Shown one piece after another: positions 35,417 through 46,853 of a stretch of DNA of 64,000 nt. A model generated the notes under the pieces. It searched no databases. It was not told the DNA's origin and saw only the letters and a program-made list of their open reading frames with translations. Every line of letters begins with the position of its first letter. The first letter of the stretch is position 1. A program made the translations under genes and the position numbers. Source of the stretch: JBBECJ01 sp963763325. GTDB lineage: Bacteria; Chloroflexota; Chloroflexia; Thermomicrobiales; CFX8. The stretch spans positions 186,001 to 250,000 of the forward strand of contig CAVXOL010000025.1 of the NCBI GenBank assembly GCA_963763325.1, written 5' to 3'.

Positions 35417-37319
35417 TTAGTCCTCGAGCGTCCAGTTCTTCAGATCGTGAATCGGGTTCGATGCCCACGGTGAACCCGTGTAGTTCTGGATCTTGTTCGA
35501 CTTCGCCGCCTGGTTGGTCCGGTTGACGACCGGCACTTCGACGTAGTCGATAACGGTAACCAACTCCAGCATGTCCTGGAACAGCTGGACCTGGGTGTCC
35601 TCGTCCATCTCGACCCGCACCTGATCGTGCATCGCATCGAACTCAGGGTTCGAGTAGCGGAAGTAGTTCGTGCCAGACCAGCCGTTCGACTGCTGCGCGA
35701 TCTCGTCCGTCCGATACCGATCGAACCAGGTCGCCGGGTACAGCGTTGGACCGTTGGTGTGCATCTCGAGGTCGGCGTAGAACTTGCCGGAGGTGTCCGG
35801 CGAGCCCTGGTCGGTCGAGAAGTAGACGGCCGAGTCAACGCTCTTCAGCTCAACACTGAATCCGAGCGACTCGAGGTCCTGCTTGATGATCTCCTGCGTC
35901 TTCTGACGGACGGAGTTAATGGAGGTCTGGTAGAGAATGTCGGCACCCTCGAAGCCCATCTCATCCAGCAGAGCCTTGGCCGCGTCGAGATCGTGCTCCC
36001 AGGTGATGTCGGGGTTGATGAACTTGGACGGCTCATCGTACTGGTTCGAGGCGGCCACGCCACCGGAACCGTAGAGCTGCTCGGCGATCGTGTCGCGCTG
36101 GATCGAGAGCGCCAGCGCCTGGCGGGCACGGACATCCGACCAGATCGGGTGCTGTCGTCGTTGGCTCGGAGAATGCGCCATTGACCTCTTCACGCGGGTT
36201 GGCGAAGTTGATCATGACCCGCTCGGTGCCGCCGCCCGGCAAGGCGTCAATGACGCCCAACCCGCCCGACTCGATCTCTGCGAGCACTTCCGGTTCGACC
36301 TGCAGGTTCCAGGCCCAGTCCGCCTCGTCCGACTGAAGGACGGCACGCGCCGCGCTGGTGACATCACCGCCACCCTTCATCTCGATAGTGTCGATGTGCG
36401 GCTTGCCCGGGTCCCAGTAGTCCATGAAGATCTCGTAGAGGATCGTGTCGCCAGGCCGGAACTCGGTGACCTTGAAGGGGCCCGTGCCGATCGGAGCAAG
36501 GTTGGCTGGCGCGTTGCGTGACTCCGCGCCCATGCTGTCGCGGAAGATGTGCTCAGGCAGGATGATACCTTCGCTGGTGCCGAATGGGTCGTACCAGGCC
36601 GGGTTCGGCTGGAGGAAGTTGATCTTGACGGTGTAATCGTCGACCTTCTCGACCGACTCGATCGTCAGGTAACGGCCGATCGTCGTCGTGGCCGTCTCCG
36701 GATCGACGATGTACTCGTAGGTGAAGACGACATCGTCGGCGTTGAAGTCCTCGCCGTCGTGCCACTTGACCCCTTCACGCAGCTTCCAGGTGACCGACAT
36801 ACCGTCCTCGGCCAGCAGACCGTTCTCAATGGATGGATATTCGGCGGCCAGGAAGAGGATTGGGTTGGCATCGGCGTCGAAGTCAACCAGTGGCTCAAGG
36901 CAGACGCGGGAGGCGTGGAAGTCCTTGGTGCCGTTGGCCAGGTGCGGGTTCATGATGACCGGCGCCTGCCAGTAGAGCAGCCGCAGGTGGCCACCGCCGC
37001 CGCGCTCGCCAGCCGGCTCTTCGCCGCTGGTGCCTTCGGTCGCTTCGCCCTCGTCTTCGCCCTCAGTGCCTTCGGTCTCAGTTGCCTCACCCTCTTCGGT
37101 GCTGGCGGTTTCCTGCGCGCCACCCGTCCCGGTTGTGCTGGTGGCATCCGAAGTTTCGCTATCGCCCTCTTCGTCGTCACCGCAGGCAGCCAACAGGCTG
37201 GCGATGATCGGCGCGCTCAAGCCGAGGACTGCGCCACGCTTCAGGACGTCACGGCGATTGAGTGTTCCGTTCAGAACATCCTCACGCAGCCGTCCAAGAC
37301 CATTCAGTTCATCACTCAC
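35417..37319 (-). CDS. peptide-type ABC substrate-binding lipoprotein, copy 3 (one frameshift)
   Basis: First in transcription order. GTG start at 37317-37319 (MSDELNGLGRLREDVLNGTL) with AAAGGA 9 nt upstream; the Tat-like signal NRRDVLKRGAVLGLSAP ends at a LLAAC lipobox. A Glu/Thr/Gly linker leads to the SBP_bac_5 domain, which is almost identical in many stretches to copy 2 (RLLYWQAPVIMNPHLANGTK, LREGVKWHDGEDFNADDVVF). At about 36150 one extra base shifts the frame inside EPTTQHPIWSDVRARQ; the rest continues in frame to LKNWTLED. Close identity to copy 2 implies recent duplication or gene conversion. Confidence 0.92.
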
Positions 37320-37594
37320 TACTTGGGTTCCTTTCCCCCACCGAAACAGGTCGCGGCTTCAGTGCCGCCGTCGTCGCAGCCGACCGCCGCTTGTTCGTTT
37401 TCCTGCCGATTGATGAGGATTCGATGCCCGACAACCGGACGCCATCGTCGCAGGCGGACGCTGTCAGGATGCATGCCGCGTGCTCGCTGATGTGGTGCGG
37501 TTGCGGATTTTCGAAGCCTGCCGACCCAATTGCACAGGAGCAGCGGTCGAACAGACACAAACATCCTCAGACCCTCTGTGATGTTTGGCCCACC

Positions 37595-37608
37595 ATATGC
37601 GTATACGC
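37595..37608. promoter_or_regulatory. operator-like palindrome ATATGCGTATACGC upstream of binding-protein gene 3
   Basis: It contains the perfect palindrome GCGTATACGC and matches the site at 35285-35298 (consensus ATATGCGYATAYGC). It falls just downstream of the promoter candidate at 37628-37656, where a repressor would block transcription. Confidence 0.5.
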
Positions 37609-37627
37609 TCAAGAATGACACACTGGA

Positions 37628-37656
37628 TGTATATATATCAAGACCGATATTCTGAA
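37628..37656 (-). promoter_or_regulatory. candidate promoter of binding-protein gene 3
   Basis: TTCAGA (4 of 6) and TATACA (4 of 6) are spaced by 17 nt on the minus strand within an AT-rich patch that is rare in this region. It implies a leader of about 300 nt. The stretch 37320-37730 holds no gene that I can support. Confidence 0.4.
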
Positions 37657-37730
37657 TACTGGAAGCTGAGGGAGTGATCTGCCTCGCCAGCACACCAGTA
37701 CCGCCGTCGAGCCAGCGAGAATCGATCGGC

Positions 37731-39572
37731 TCACAGGAACCGGTCGATCTTCTCCATATCCTGTTCCTGGGGCGCGTATTCCGCAGATAGGCTGTCAATC
37801 ACACAGCCCGTTCCTGATGGTGAGTTGGTCACCATGATCCTTGCTGGCAACGACGGCACCGCCGGATCAGGCGGGTCGTTACCGCGAGCCTGCTCGGTCG
37901 CAGCCCGATCGATGGTCATCGTCTCAGGATCGATCACGATCGCGAACGCATCACGAGCAGCCTCGATTGAGACGAGGCCATCAAGAACGTCGTCGAGAAC
38001 TGCCTGTGGGTCGCGCTGGTGCGGGTGGCCAAACCCGCCACCGCCAGGCAGATCGAGAGTGAAACGTGTTCCGGGCGGGAACTCGCGCACACCCTTGCGG
38101 TCCAGCACTTCGCCGGTGCTGGCTGCGATCCGGGCGAACGCGCCGGGCTTCTCCTCCGGCATAGCCCTGTGCCGCGAACTTCGTCCGGTCGAAGAGCGGC
38201 GAGAAGGTGTACGGCCTGCCGCCGCGCACCGAGACGACCAGATCTGGCCCAGCCCGCCACGGAACTCGGCCCGGCCCGCCGGAGTCGGCGCGGTAGCCGC
38301 GGTCGTGGATCAGGACCGGCGAGAGGCTCTCGATCACCTCGGCCGGCACCCCGGCAATGCCGCTGGGGAAGGCGGTCGTGCTGATGCCGTCCTTGGTCGG
38401 CCGCGCGCCGGTGCCGCCGGTCGAGAACCAGACGTAGGTCCAGAGGTTGTCGCGCTCGTCGCGGCCGGTGAACTGGGTGACCCAGATGTTCGCCGCGCCC
38501 TCGGCCATCACCCGGTCGGGGAGCGCCGTCGCCAGCGCGCCGAAGATCGCGCCCGGCAGGAAGTGGCCGATGACGTGCCGCGCGCCGACCGGCGCGGGCG
38601 GCAGCGCGTTCAGGATGCAGCCTTCCGGCGCGGTGACGTGTACCGGCCGGAACGAGCCTTCGTTGTTCGGCACCTCCGGCGCGAGGGCGCACTTCAGCGC
38701 GTAGGTCGTGTAGGCGTGGGTGTAGTTGAGGACGACGTTGATGCCGCGCTTGCTCTCCGGGCTGGAACCGGCCCAGTCGACCCAGCAGTCTCGTCGCCGC
38801 GCTTGTCGATGCGCACCTGCAGGCGCACCGGCTCGTCGTAGCCGTCGGAGTAGACGGCGTTCTCGTAGACGCCGTCCGGCAGTTTCGGCGATCGCGGCGC
38901 GCATCGCCCGCTCGGAGCGCGCGATGATCTCGTCGCCAGCGGGTCGATCGAATCCAGCCCGAACTCGCGCATGAACTCGAGCAGCCGCCGCCCGCCGACA
39001 TCGTTGCCCGCCACCTGGGCGTGGATGTCGCCCAGCACCGGCTCCGGCGTCGCGCACGTTGGCCGCCATGATCTTGATCAGCTCGCCGTTCTCGACTGCC
39101 GCCGTCGTACAGCTTGGTGATCGGGACGAACAGCCCTTCCTCGATAGACCGAGCGCGCGTCGGTGCCGAGCCCCCGCCCGCCGATGTCGAGCACGTGGCA
39201 GGTGTTGCCGAAGTAGCCGACCAGCCGCTCGCCCTGGAAGATCGGCGTGATGACGGTGAAGTCGTGCAGATGGCCGGAGGTCTTCTGCGGGTCGTTGGTG
39301 ATCAGCACATCGCCGGGCCGCAGCGTCTCGGGTGGGTAGACGGCGAGGAAGTGGTGGATGCAGGTCGCCATCGCGTTGATGTGGCCGGGCGTGCCGGTGA
39401 CCGCCTGGGCGATCATGTTGCCGCGCGTGTCGAAGACGCCCGCCGAGAGGTCGCCCGATTCGCGCACGATCGTCGTGAACGAGGTGCGCATCAGCGCCGT
39501 CGCCTGCTCGTTGACGACCGCGATCAGCCGGTTCCACATCACTTCCAGCGTGATCGGGTCGATGCCGCTCAT
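37731..39572 (-). CDS. hydantoinase B / oxoprolinase beta-type subunit (frameshifted)
   Basis: Partner of HyuA in ATP-dependent opening of cyclic amides (N-methylhydantoin, 5-oxoproline) or related carboxylations. Start MSGIDPITLEVMWNRLIAVV at ATG 39570-39572, overlapping the hyuA stop as ATGA. Conserved parts: RTSFTTIVRESGDLSAGVFD, GDVLITNDPQKTSGHLHDF, GNTCHVLDIGGRG, then after several frame changes near 39150-38780 INVVLNYTHAYTTYALKCAL, LNALPPAPVGARHVIGHFLP, and after another near 38160 the tail LDLPGGGGFGHPHQRDPQAV. At least five frameshifts. The motifs stay conserved across breaks, so consensus error is likely. Confidence 0.87.
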
Positions 39573-41728
39573 CCTGCACCAGCGGCTCCCATTATCACGC
39601 AGATCTCGACGACGAGCGTCCATGAACCGGTCGATCGACGCCTCGCGCCGCGGACCCAGACGACAGCGTCGATTCGCGCTCTTCGACGATGGCCGGCCCG
39701 TCGAAGTCGCCCCGGCGCCAGCAGGTAGCGGTCGTAGACCGGCACCGTGACGCATCGCGCGATCCTCCGGCAGGTAGATCGCCCGCTCGCCCTTGATCGC
39801 GCTCGCCGGCGTCAGCACGAGCGATCGGCCCCTGCTGGCCAGGTGCTCCAGCGGCAGCTCCGGCCGGGGCGCCGAGACGATCACCCGCCAGGAGAGCGCT
39901 TCGACCGGATTGCCCGGTGGCGATGCGCTCGTAGAGCCGCCGGTAGACCTGCTCGAACGATGCTCCAGACCCGCGACGGATGCGTCGCTCCAGTTCCCCG
40001 TCGGGAACCGGCACCGTCACCTCGTGCCCCTGGCCGACGTAGCGCAGGTCGGCCTGCGCGTGACACGCATGTCGTCGCCTGACGGACACCGGCGCGACGC
40101 AGGATCTCGCGACCTTCGCGCTCCATCTCGTCAAAGAGGTGGTTGACGTGCGCCCAGTCGAGGTCATCAACCGGCCGTAGTAGGAGCGCACGAAGTCGAA
40201 CGCCAGCGGCGCGGCCAGGAACCCGACCGTCGATGTCACACCCGCGCCCAAGCGGCACGATCAGCCGCGGCGCTTGCAGGATCTCGCGCGACGCGATAGG
40301 CATGCACCGGCCCGGCGCCGCCGAAGGCGAAGACCGGGTAGCTGCGCGGGTCCTTGCCGCGCTCGATGGCGTGGATGCGTGCCGCGCTGGCCATGTTCTC
40401 GTTGACGACCTGATGGATGCCCCAGGCCGCGTCGAGTACAGTCAGTCCCGAGCGGCTCGGCGACCGTCGCGCCGATCGCCTCGCGGCGGCGTCGAGGTCG
40501 AGCGCCATCCGGCCGCCGAGGAAGTAGGCCGGGATCGAGATAGCCGAGCACCAGGTCGGCGTCGGTGACGGTCGGCTGGTCCCGCCGCGGCCGTAGCAGG
40601 CCGGGCCGGGCATCGCGCCCGGCGGAGTCCGGCCCGACCTTCAGCAGGCCGAGCGTATCGATCCGCGCGATCGAGCCGCCGCCCGCGCCGATCTCGATCA
40701 TCTCGATGACCGGCACCTTGATCGGCAGGCCGGAGCCCTTCTTGAAGCGGTAGACGCGGCCGACCTCGAAGTCGGACGTCGTCAGCGGCTCGCCGTCGTC
40801 GATGATGCAGGCCTTGGCGGTCGTGCCGCCCATGTCGAACGAGAGCAGGTTCGGCGATGCCGGCTCAGCCGCCCATATTCCGACGCGGCCAGCGCGCCGG
40901 CCGCCGGGCCGGACTCGATCAGCCGGATCGGGTACGTCCTGCGCCGTCTCGACGGTGCAGACGCCGCCCGACGAGAGCATGATGAACAGGCTGCCGTTGT
41001 AACCCCAACGCCGTCAGCGCATTCTTCAAGGTGCGCCGAGATACTTCGCGACGACCGGCCGGACGTAGACGTTGGCGACCGTCGTCGACGTGCGCTCGTA
41101 CTCGCGGATCTCCGGCACGACATCGGAGGAGATCGAGACCGTCAGATCGGGCGCGTACTCGGCCAGCAGCGCCTCTACCTGCCGCTCGTGCTCCGGGTTG
41201 CGCCAGGCGTGGAGCAGCGCGACCGCGACCGCCTCGACCCCCTGCGTCCACCAGCTCATCGACGAGTCTCGCGTACCTGGCGCCGGATCGACCGGGGTCA
41301 GGACCGTGCCGTCAGCCAGGATGCGCTCGTCCAGTTCGAGCCGCAGGCGGCGCGGGACGAGCGGCTTCGGCATCTCCAGGAAGATGTCGTAGAGGTCGTA
41401 GCGATGCTCGCGGCCGATCTCGACCGCGTCGCGAAAGCCGCGCGTCGTGATCAGCGCGGTCGTTGACGCCCTTGCGCTCGATGATCGCGTTCGTCACCAG
41501 CGTCGTGCCGTGGACGATGCCGCTGACGGTCGCCGGGACTGATGCCGGCAGTCGTCCAGGGCGGCCTGCAGACCCGTCATCACTGCCCGGCTCGGATCAT
41601 CCGGCGTCGTCAGTGTCTTGCCGACGTGAAAGCGGCCAGCGCCTGGCGCATCGAAACGAGCAGATCGGTGAACGTCCCGCCGATGTCGACACCGACCCGC
41701 ACGCCGAACCGCGATCGATACTCGTCAT
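39569..41728 (-). CDS. hydantoinase A / oxoprolinase alpha-type subunit (heavily frameshifted)
   Basis: The ATP-binding partner of HyuB. Conserved blocks appear in order but in changing frames: VRVGVDIGGTFTDLLV, LVTNAIIERKG, EAVAVALLHAWRNPEHERQV, SDVVPEIREYERTSTTVANV, LLSSGGVCTVE, RLIESGPAAGALAASEYGR, LLSFDMGGTTAKACIIDDGE, IEIGAGGGSIARIDTLGLLK, GPACYGRGG and VFAFGGAGPVHAYRVAR. At least eight frame changes. GGGGAG lies 5 nt before the ATG at 41726-41728, which overlaps the GalT-like stop as ATGA. The stop at 39569-39571 is inferred from the frame that reads SWTLVVEI and overlaps the hyuB ATG. Substrate not readable. Confidence 0.82.
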
Positions 41729-42958
41729 CCCAGCTCCCCACCCTGCCGCCCCGCCCAGCCGGTCAGTATGCGGCAGTCGGCAGACGAGTCGCAAGACGAT
41801 CGCACGCATTCAACCGTATGAGTATAGGCTAGCCGCGATCGAGCATCCCAGAGGGCGGCGGCGACCTTGAACGGGTCGCTGGAGACGACGCTGGCGGCAT
41901 ACAGCTCCATCGCGCCGAAGTCGGCAGTGCGGTTGAGCGGGTCGCCCCGGTCGACGATCCGAGCAATGACAGGGAAGTCGCGACCAGTCCTCGGCGAGTC
42001 TCGTCCAGCGGGCGGGTGCCAGATGACCAGGTTGAACGAGACGACACTGAGATGATCGGTCAAGCAGTTCAGCGTCTCATACAGCGTGCCGATGAACGCG
42101 GCATCCAGCGCCGGCCCGAAGAGGACGCACTCTTTCTCCTTGATCGGCGTGAGGTTGGCCAGGACCCGCACACCGTCGCGCTCGCGGCCAAGCCCGAGCG
42201 CCGCATGGATGGCTGATACAGGTCGTCGAAGTAGCTGGCTGCCGTGCTCGCGCCGGTAGTCCTCGGTCACGCGGCGCTGCCGCTCGATCTCGCCGTAGTG
42301 CATGCCCTTGGTCAGGCTGACCTGCAGGTGCCCGTGCGGGATCGACGCGCCGCTCTTCCAGAGGCAGTTCCACATGATCAGCGGGTAGACTGCATCAGCA
42401 TCGATCGGCGTGGCACTGCTCGAACCAGCTGCCTTGGCGACATCGAATGCGTCCTGCGACCGAATCGCGCGTGAACGCCAGCGGATCGTGCTCCTCGAAG
42501 ATGACGACGCCGTGGAAGCCGTCGTACTTGGCGATGTTGCTGGCGGTAACGAGTGCTTGCCGCGAATCCGGCCAAATGTGTCTTCAGGGGTGTTCAACTC
42601 CGGTTCGCAGAACGGGTCCGGCGCGGTCCGGGCGATCTCGTCGGCCAGGTCGGCCGGGATGCGCGCTTCCAGCGGCCGGCGTGCACGCAGCTCGTTGAAC
42701 AGCGAGCCGTCGAGCGTCCAGCGGTTGGTGATCTTGACGACCTTCTGCTCGGAAACCGCTATCGACCTGACCGAAGTATTTGGTCGATCCAGCGGCGCAT
42801 GTGCTCCGGCGGATTCAGCCGGCCGACCGTGGACCTGACGTGAAAGAGCGCTCAAAGATCTGCCGCTGGTCGTCCGGCAGTTCGGCGACGATGCGCTCGA
42901 GGTCGACGACCTGCCGCTGTTGCAACTCAGATCGGCTGAGACGCACTGATTCGATCAC
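41725..42958 (-). CDS. GalT/HIT-superfamily nucleotidyltransferase-like protein (frameshifted)
   Basis: The segment IPHGHLQVSLTKGMHYGEIE holds H-x-H-x-Q, the nucleotidyl-transfer motif of GalT within the HIT superfamily. Other ordered parts: KITNRWTLDGSLFNELRARR, GFHGVVIFEEHDPLAF, RVLANLTPIKEKECVLFGPA and SFNLVIWHPPA. GalT itself has zinc ligands that I do not see. At least four frame changes occur between 42860 and 42200. The GTG at 42956-42958 follows GGAG by 8 nt. The stop overlaps the hyuA start as ATGA, so all three genes are translationally coupled. The substrate is unknown; hexose-1-phosphate transfer is one option. Confidence 0.65.
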
Positions 42959-43441
42959 CAATTTCACTCCTCGTTCGGGTGTGGACGCGACCGTACCGCG
43001 GCTTCCGACTGCCGGGGTAACGGTGGCCGATCGCCACGAGGTCACGTGGCACGTTTCGGTCGTTATCAGGCGTTGTAGTAGAGATTGTGTGACTATCAGT
43101 CAGTAAGACGAGAATGGTCCCACTCCAACCGGGTAGAGAACTGCCCCCGTCTGCCCACTACTCCGGATCACTGCAAGCGTATCAGGTGACTTGACGGCAC
43201 ACGAATAGCCAAGCGGTCGCAGATCGAGTGTCACAACGCTCCTACCAGTGCAACGACTGGCTCCCGTGGCGGTTTCGGTTTCATCGGTGCCACCAGGCAG
43301 CGCTTGCAAGTAGCCTAGACACAGATCCAATCCAATGGCTCCCTGGATACGGACAGCCTTAAACACTCACGGACCGATGCCCATCCTGTCGTTCGCTTTG
43401 CCAATGTACCATATGTACGTACACGGTGTCGCGATCCAGGC
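42959..43441. other. 483-bp intergenic region without a recognisable gene
   Basis: Between the glgC stop and the GalT-like start, both minus strand. Short open frames on either strand lack ribosome sites and conserved motifs. No strong hairpin with a T-run was found. It probably carries the promoter of the GalT-like/hyuAB unit, but I could not settle on hexamers. Confidence 0.5.
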
Positions 43442-44740
43442 CTACGCCCAGACCGGCACGCGGGGATCGACTGTCTCGCCGCTCGTGATCTCCAGTGACT
43501 CGAAGTCGGTTTCGCTTGACATCGCCGCCGATCAGCACGTTTCGGCCGGCGCGTTACCCGCGCTGGAATGCGTGCGCTGCGTCCAACGATAGTCAGGCCG
43601 GTATTGATCCGCGATGGTTCGAGCCAGTTGGCCGAATAATCGTCGCCGACGCCGAGTTTGCGACCCGGGCCAACGACGACGTGCTTGTCGATGATGCAGC
43701 GGTCGATCTGCGGCGTCATGGACCGATAACGGCGTCGGTCATGATGATCGAATCGCGAACGACGGCGCCCTCGTGAATCGTAACTCCCGGTGAGAGAACC
43801 GAGTGGGTGACGGAACCGCGAATGACGATGCAGCCGTGCGAGAGCATCGCCCGTGAGACATGCGACCCGTCCATCACTTTGGCCGGCGGGCGTTCCTCAC
43901 TGCGGGTATGGATGCGCCAGTCGGGGTCGTACAGGTTCAAGCCCGGCACGTCCTGAAGTTGCTCCATGTTGGCTTCCCAGTAGGACTGCAGCGTCCCAAC
44001 ATCGCGCCAGTAGTTCTCGAAGCGGTAGGCGTAGACGTGTCGTCGCCGATCAGGAACGGGATGACCTCGTGTCCGAAATCGATCATCTGTCCGGCCAGCC
44101 GTCCTCGCGTTGGAAGACGCGCGCAGCACATCGGCTTTGAAGACGTAGACGCCCATCGATGCGAGATTGCTGCGCGGAATTGCGGGCTTCTCATCAAAAT
44201 CGATGACCAGCCCGGCGTTCGTTGACCGACATGACGCCAAAGCGGCTGGCGTCTTCCCACGGCACCGGCTGGACCGCAACCGTGACGTCGGCGTCTTGGA
44301 TCCGGTGCAACTCGCAGCATCGGCGCGATAGTCCATCGCGTAGACATGGTCGCCTGACAGGATCAGCACGTCGGTCGCGCGCGTCTCCTCGACGTAGAAG
44401 AGGTTGTGGTAGATCGCGTCGGCGGTGCCGCGATACCAGTCGGAGCGGGCGCGACCCAGATACGGCTGGAGCACCTCGGACGCCGCCAGTCGCCCGGTCG
44501 AGGTCCCACGGGCGGCCGTGGCCGATGTGGTCGTTGAGCGAGTGCGGGCGATACTGGGTCAGGACCGCGACATCGAAGATCCCGGAGTTGACGCAGTTAG
44601 AGAGTGCGAAGTCGATGATGCGGTACTTGCCGCCGAACATGACAGCCGGTTTGGCGCGCTGCCGCGACAGCACACTCAGCCGCTCGCCCTGGCCGCCGGC
44701 CAGGATCATCGCGACGGTCTTGCTCGCGCTCCACAGCCAT
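43442..44740 (-). CDS. glgC: glucose-1-phosphate adenylyltransferase (frameshifted)
   Basis: Makes ADP-glucose for glycogen synthesis. Conserved blocks: TVAMILAGGQGERLSVLSRQ, AKPAVMFGGKYRIIDFALSN, VLTQYRPHSLNDHIG, then in other frames LQPYLGRARSDWYRGTADAI, LILSGDHVYAMDYR, LVIDFDEKPAIP, YRFENYWRDVGTLQSYWEAN and the left-handed helix domain VLSPGVTIHEGAVVRDSIIM, ending ITSGETVDPRVPVWA. At least six frame changes. ATG 44738-44740 has GGAGGAAG 4 nt upstream. Stop placed at 43442-43444 from the frame that keeps the ordered tail. No other glycogen gene is nearby. Confidence 0.87.
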
Positions 44741-44885
44741 CAGTCTTCCTCCAGTACCCTTCGGACCACATCATTGTGGCAGCGTCGCCGCTGACGATCT
44801 CCGCAATTGCGATCTGGTCATGCTCGGGTCGATACCACGCAAGATACATGCTGTCGGCATATGGTCAAGTCGGCCGGATGCGCTA

Positions 44886-44894
44886 TGCTATACT
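44886..44894 (+). promoter_or_regulatory. extended -10 promoter of accDA
   Basis: TGCTATACT fits the extended -10 pattern TGnTATAAT with one mismatch, about 94 bp before accD. No good -35 is seen, which extended -10 promoters tolerate. Confidence 0.45.
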
Positions 44895-44987
44895 GCGCCC
44901 GCGCTGTCGCCGCGTCGGCATTGCATGGTGGGATGCATTTCGATATCGCCGGGACGCGGCCCGTCGCAGGACGGCACCGGTACATCG

Positions 44988-45927
44988 ATGAGAGAACTAT
45001 TCCGCCGCCAACCCAAGTTTACGCCGACGGTCGAGGACGACCAGCGTTCGCTCGTACCCGACGATCTGTGGGTCAAATGCCCGAAGTGCGGAGAGCTGGT
45101 CTATACCAAAGAACACATGCGCAGCCTGCGCGTCTGCCAGCGCTGCGGCTACCATTTCCGCCTCTCAGCCAGCGAGCGGATCGAGATGCTGGCGGACGAA
45201 GGCGGCATTCGTCGAGTGGGACGCTGAGGTGACAACTTCCGACCCACTCGGCTTCGTTGTCGACGACGAAGCCTATCTGGTCAAGGCGCAGAAGACTGCT
45301 ACCCGTTCCGGTGTTGGAGAGGCCCTGATCTCCGGCCGGTTGAAGCTTGACGGCAAGCCGGTTGCTGTCGTCGTAACCGACTTCTCCTTCATGGGCGCCA
45401 GCATGGGTTCGGTCTACGGAGAAAAGCTCGCCCGAGCCTGCGAGAGAGCGGTCGAGGGCGGACTGCCGTTGCTGACGGTTTCAGCATCCGGCGGCGCGCG
45501 GATGCAGGAAGGTCTGTTCTCGCTGATGCAGATGGCGAAGACAACCTCGGCCCTCACCCGGCTAGGCGAAGCTCGGCTACCGCATCTGTCGCTGCTCACG
45601 GATCCCTGTTACGGCGGTGTGACGGCCAGCTATGCGACAGTCGCGGACGTGATCCTGGCCGAACCAGAGGCGCTGATCGGTTTTGCTGGGCCTCGCGTCA
45701 TCGAACAGATCACTCGCCAGAAGCTGCCGCCCGGTTTCCAGACCGCCGAGTTCCTGCTCGACCACGGGATGATCGATCTGGTCACTCCGCGTCACAGTAT
45801 GATCAAGACTCTGTCGACGCTTCTCGAGCTGTACAGCGGCGTCCGAACCGGTCGCCGACCTCGCCGCCGCCGGGCCGATGTCGTCGAGACAGAAGTCGTC
45901 GCGACAGGAGTGATCGATCGTGAGTAG
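44988..45927 (+). CDS. accD: acetyl-CoA carboxylase carboxyltransferase subunit beta (one frameshift)
   Basis: Transfers the carboxyl group from carboxybiotin to acetyl-CoA with AccA. The zinc ribbon is intact: CPKCGELVYTKEHMRSLRVC then QRCG. At about 45205-45212 the frame shifts by one base, continuing FVEWDAEVTTSDPLGFVVDD. The carboxylase core follows: SASGGARMQEGLFSLMQMAK, LLTDPCYGGVTASYA and GFAGPRVIEQITRQKLPPGF. The ATG at 44988 (MRELFRRQPKFTPTVED) is chosen as the usual AccD start. Its end overlaps accA by 8 bp (GTGAGTAG). Consensus error is likely for an essential gene. Confidence 0.93.
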
Positions 45928-46793
45928 TGCGCCAACGACGAGCCTCTCTCCATGGGACCGCGTTCTTCTCGCGCGACACGCCAGCCGACCTCACGCATTG
46001 GCCTACATCGGCGGGCTCTGCGAAGAGTTCGTCGAGTTCCACGGAGACCGAGCCGACAGGCGATGACGCCGCCATGGTCGGAGGCGTAGGCCGCTTCCGG
46101 GGCCGGACGGTCATGATCGTCGGTCATCAGAAGGGCGAAACGACCCGCGAGAACATCCAGCGCAACTTCGGGATGCCAAAGCCGGAAGGCTACCGTAAGG
46201 CGTTGCGCCTGTTCCGACAGGCCGAGAAGTTCGGGATGCCACTCGTAACCTTCATTGACACTCCCGGCGCTGACCCCGGACTCGACTCGGAAGAGCGAGG
46301 GCAGGCATTCGCGATCGCCGCCAACGTCTTCGCGATGGCCGACCTGACAGTCCCATCGATTGCCGTCGTCATCGGCGAGGGTGGTAGCGGCGGCGCGCTC
46401 GCGATCGGTGTCGCCGACCGCGTCCTGATGCTCGAGAACGCGATCTATTCGGTCGCGTCCCCGGAAGCCTGCGCAGCTATCATCTGGAAGGATGCGAGCC
46501 GCGCTCCTGACGCTGCTGCTGCGATGCGGGTCAACGCCGGCGACCTGCTCGCTTTCGGCCTGATCGACGAAGTCGTGCCAGAGAACCCGCCAGCCCACGA
46601 GGACTCGCAGGCGACCATCCGCGCAACAGGCGATGCCATCGAGCGCCACTTGATCGAACTGGACGAGTTGTGGAAGCGTGGGGCAGCCGGCGAACGCGCA
46701 CTCCTCGAAAACCGATACGCCAAATACCGTGCGATGGGCGATTGGCAGGAAGCCCAGGCTGTCCCAACTGCCGCGGCGATCGGACGCCGGTAA
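45920..46793 (+). CDS. accA: acetyl-CoA carboxylase carboxyltransferase subunit alpha (one frameshift)
   Basis: Partner of AccD. From the GTG at 45920 the frame reads SPWDRVLLARHASRPHALAY, IGGLCEEFVEFHGDRA, then shifts near 46060 and continues DDAAMVGGVGRFRGRTVMIV, GHQKGETTRENIQRNFGMPK, LVTFIDTPGADPGLDSEERG, IGEGGSGGALAIGVADRVLM and SPEACAAIIWKD, all canonical AccA. The start overlaps the accD stop, so the two are translated together. The TGA met in the first frame is not a selenocysteine codon, because homology resumes in a different frame. Confidence 0.93.
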
Positions 46794-46853
46794 CAGCGCA
46801 GGGAGCGAGCGCGCCGTGGCCATGCGGCCGTGTGAATCGTCCGTGTCCCTTCC

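Noticed and set aside
46050..46070. TGA in accA as a second selenocysteine codon
   Set aside because: AccA homology resumes in a different reading frame after the TGA, so this is an indel, not a recoded stop.
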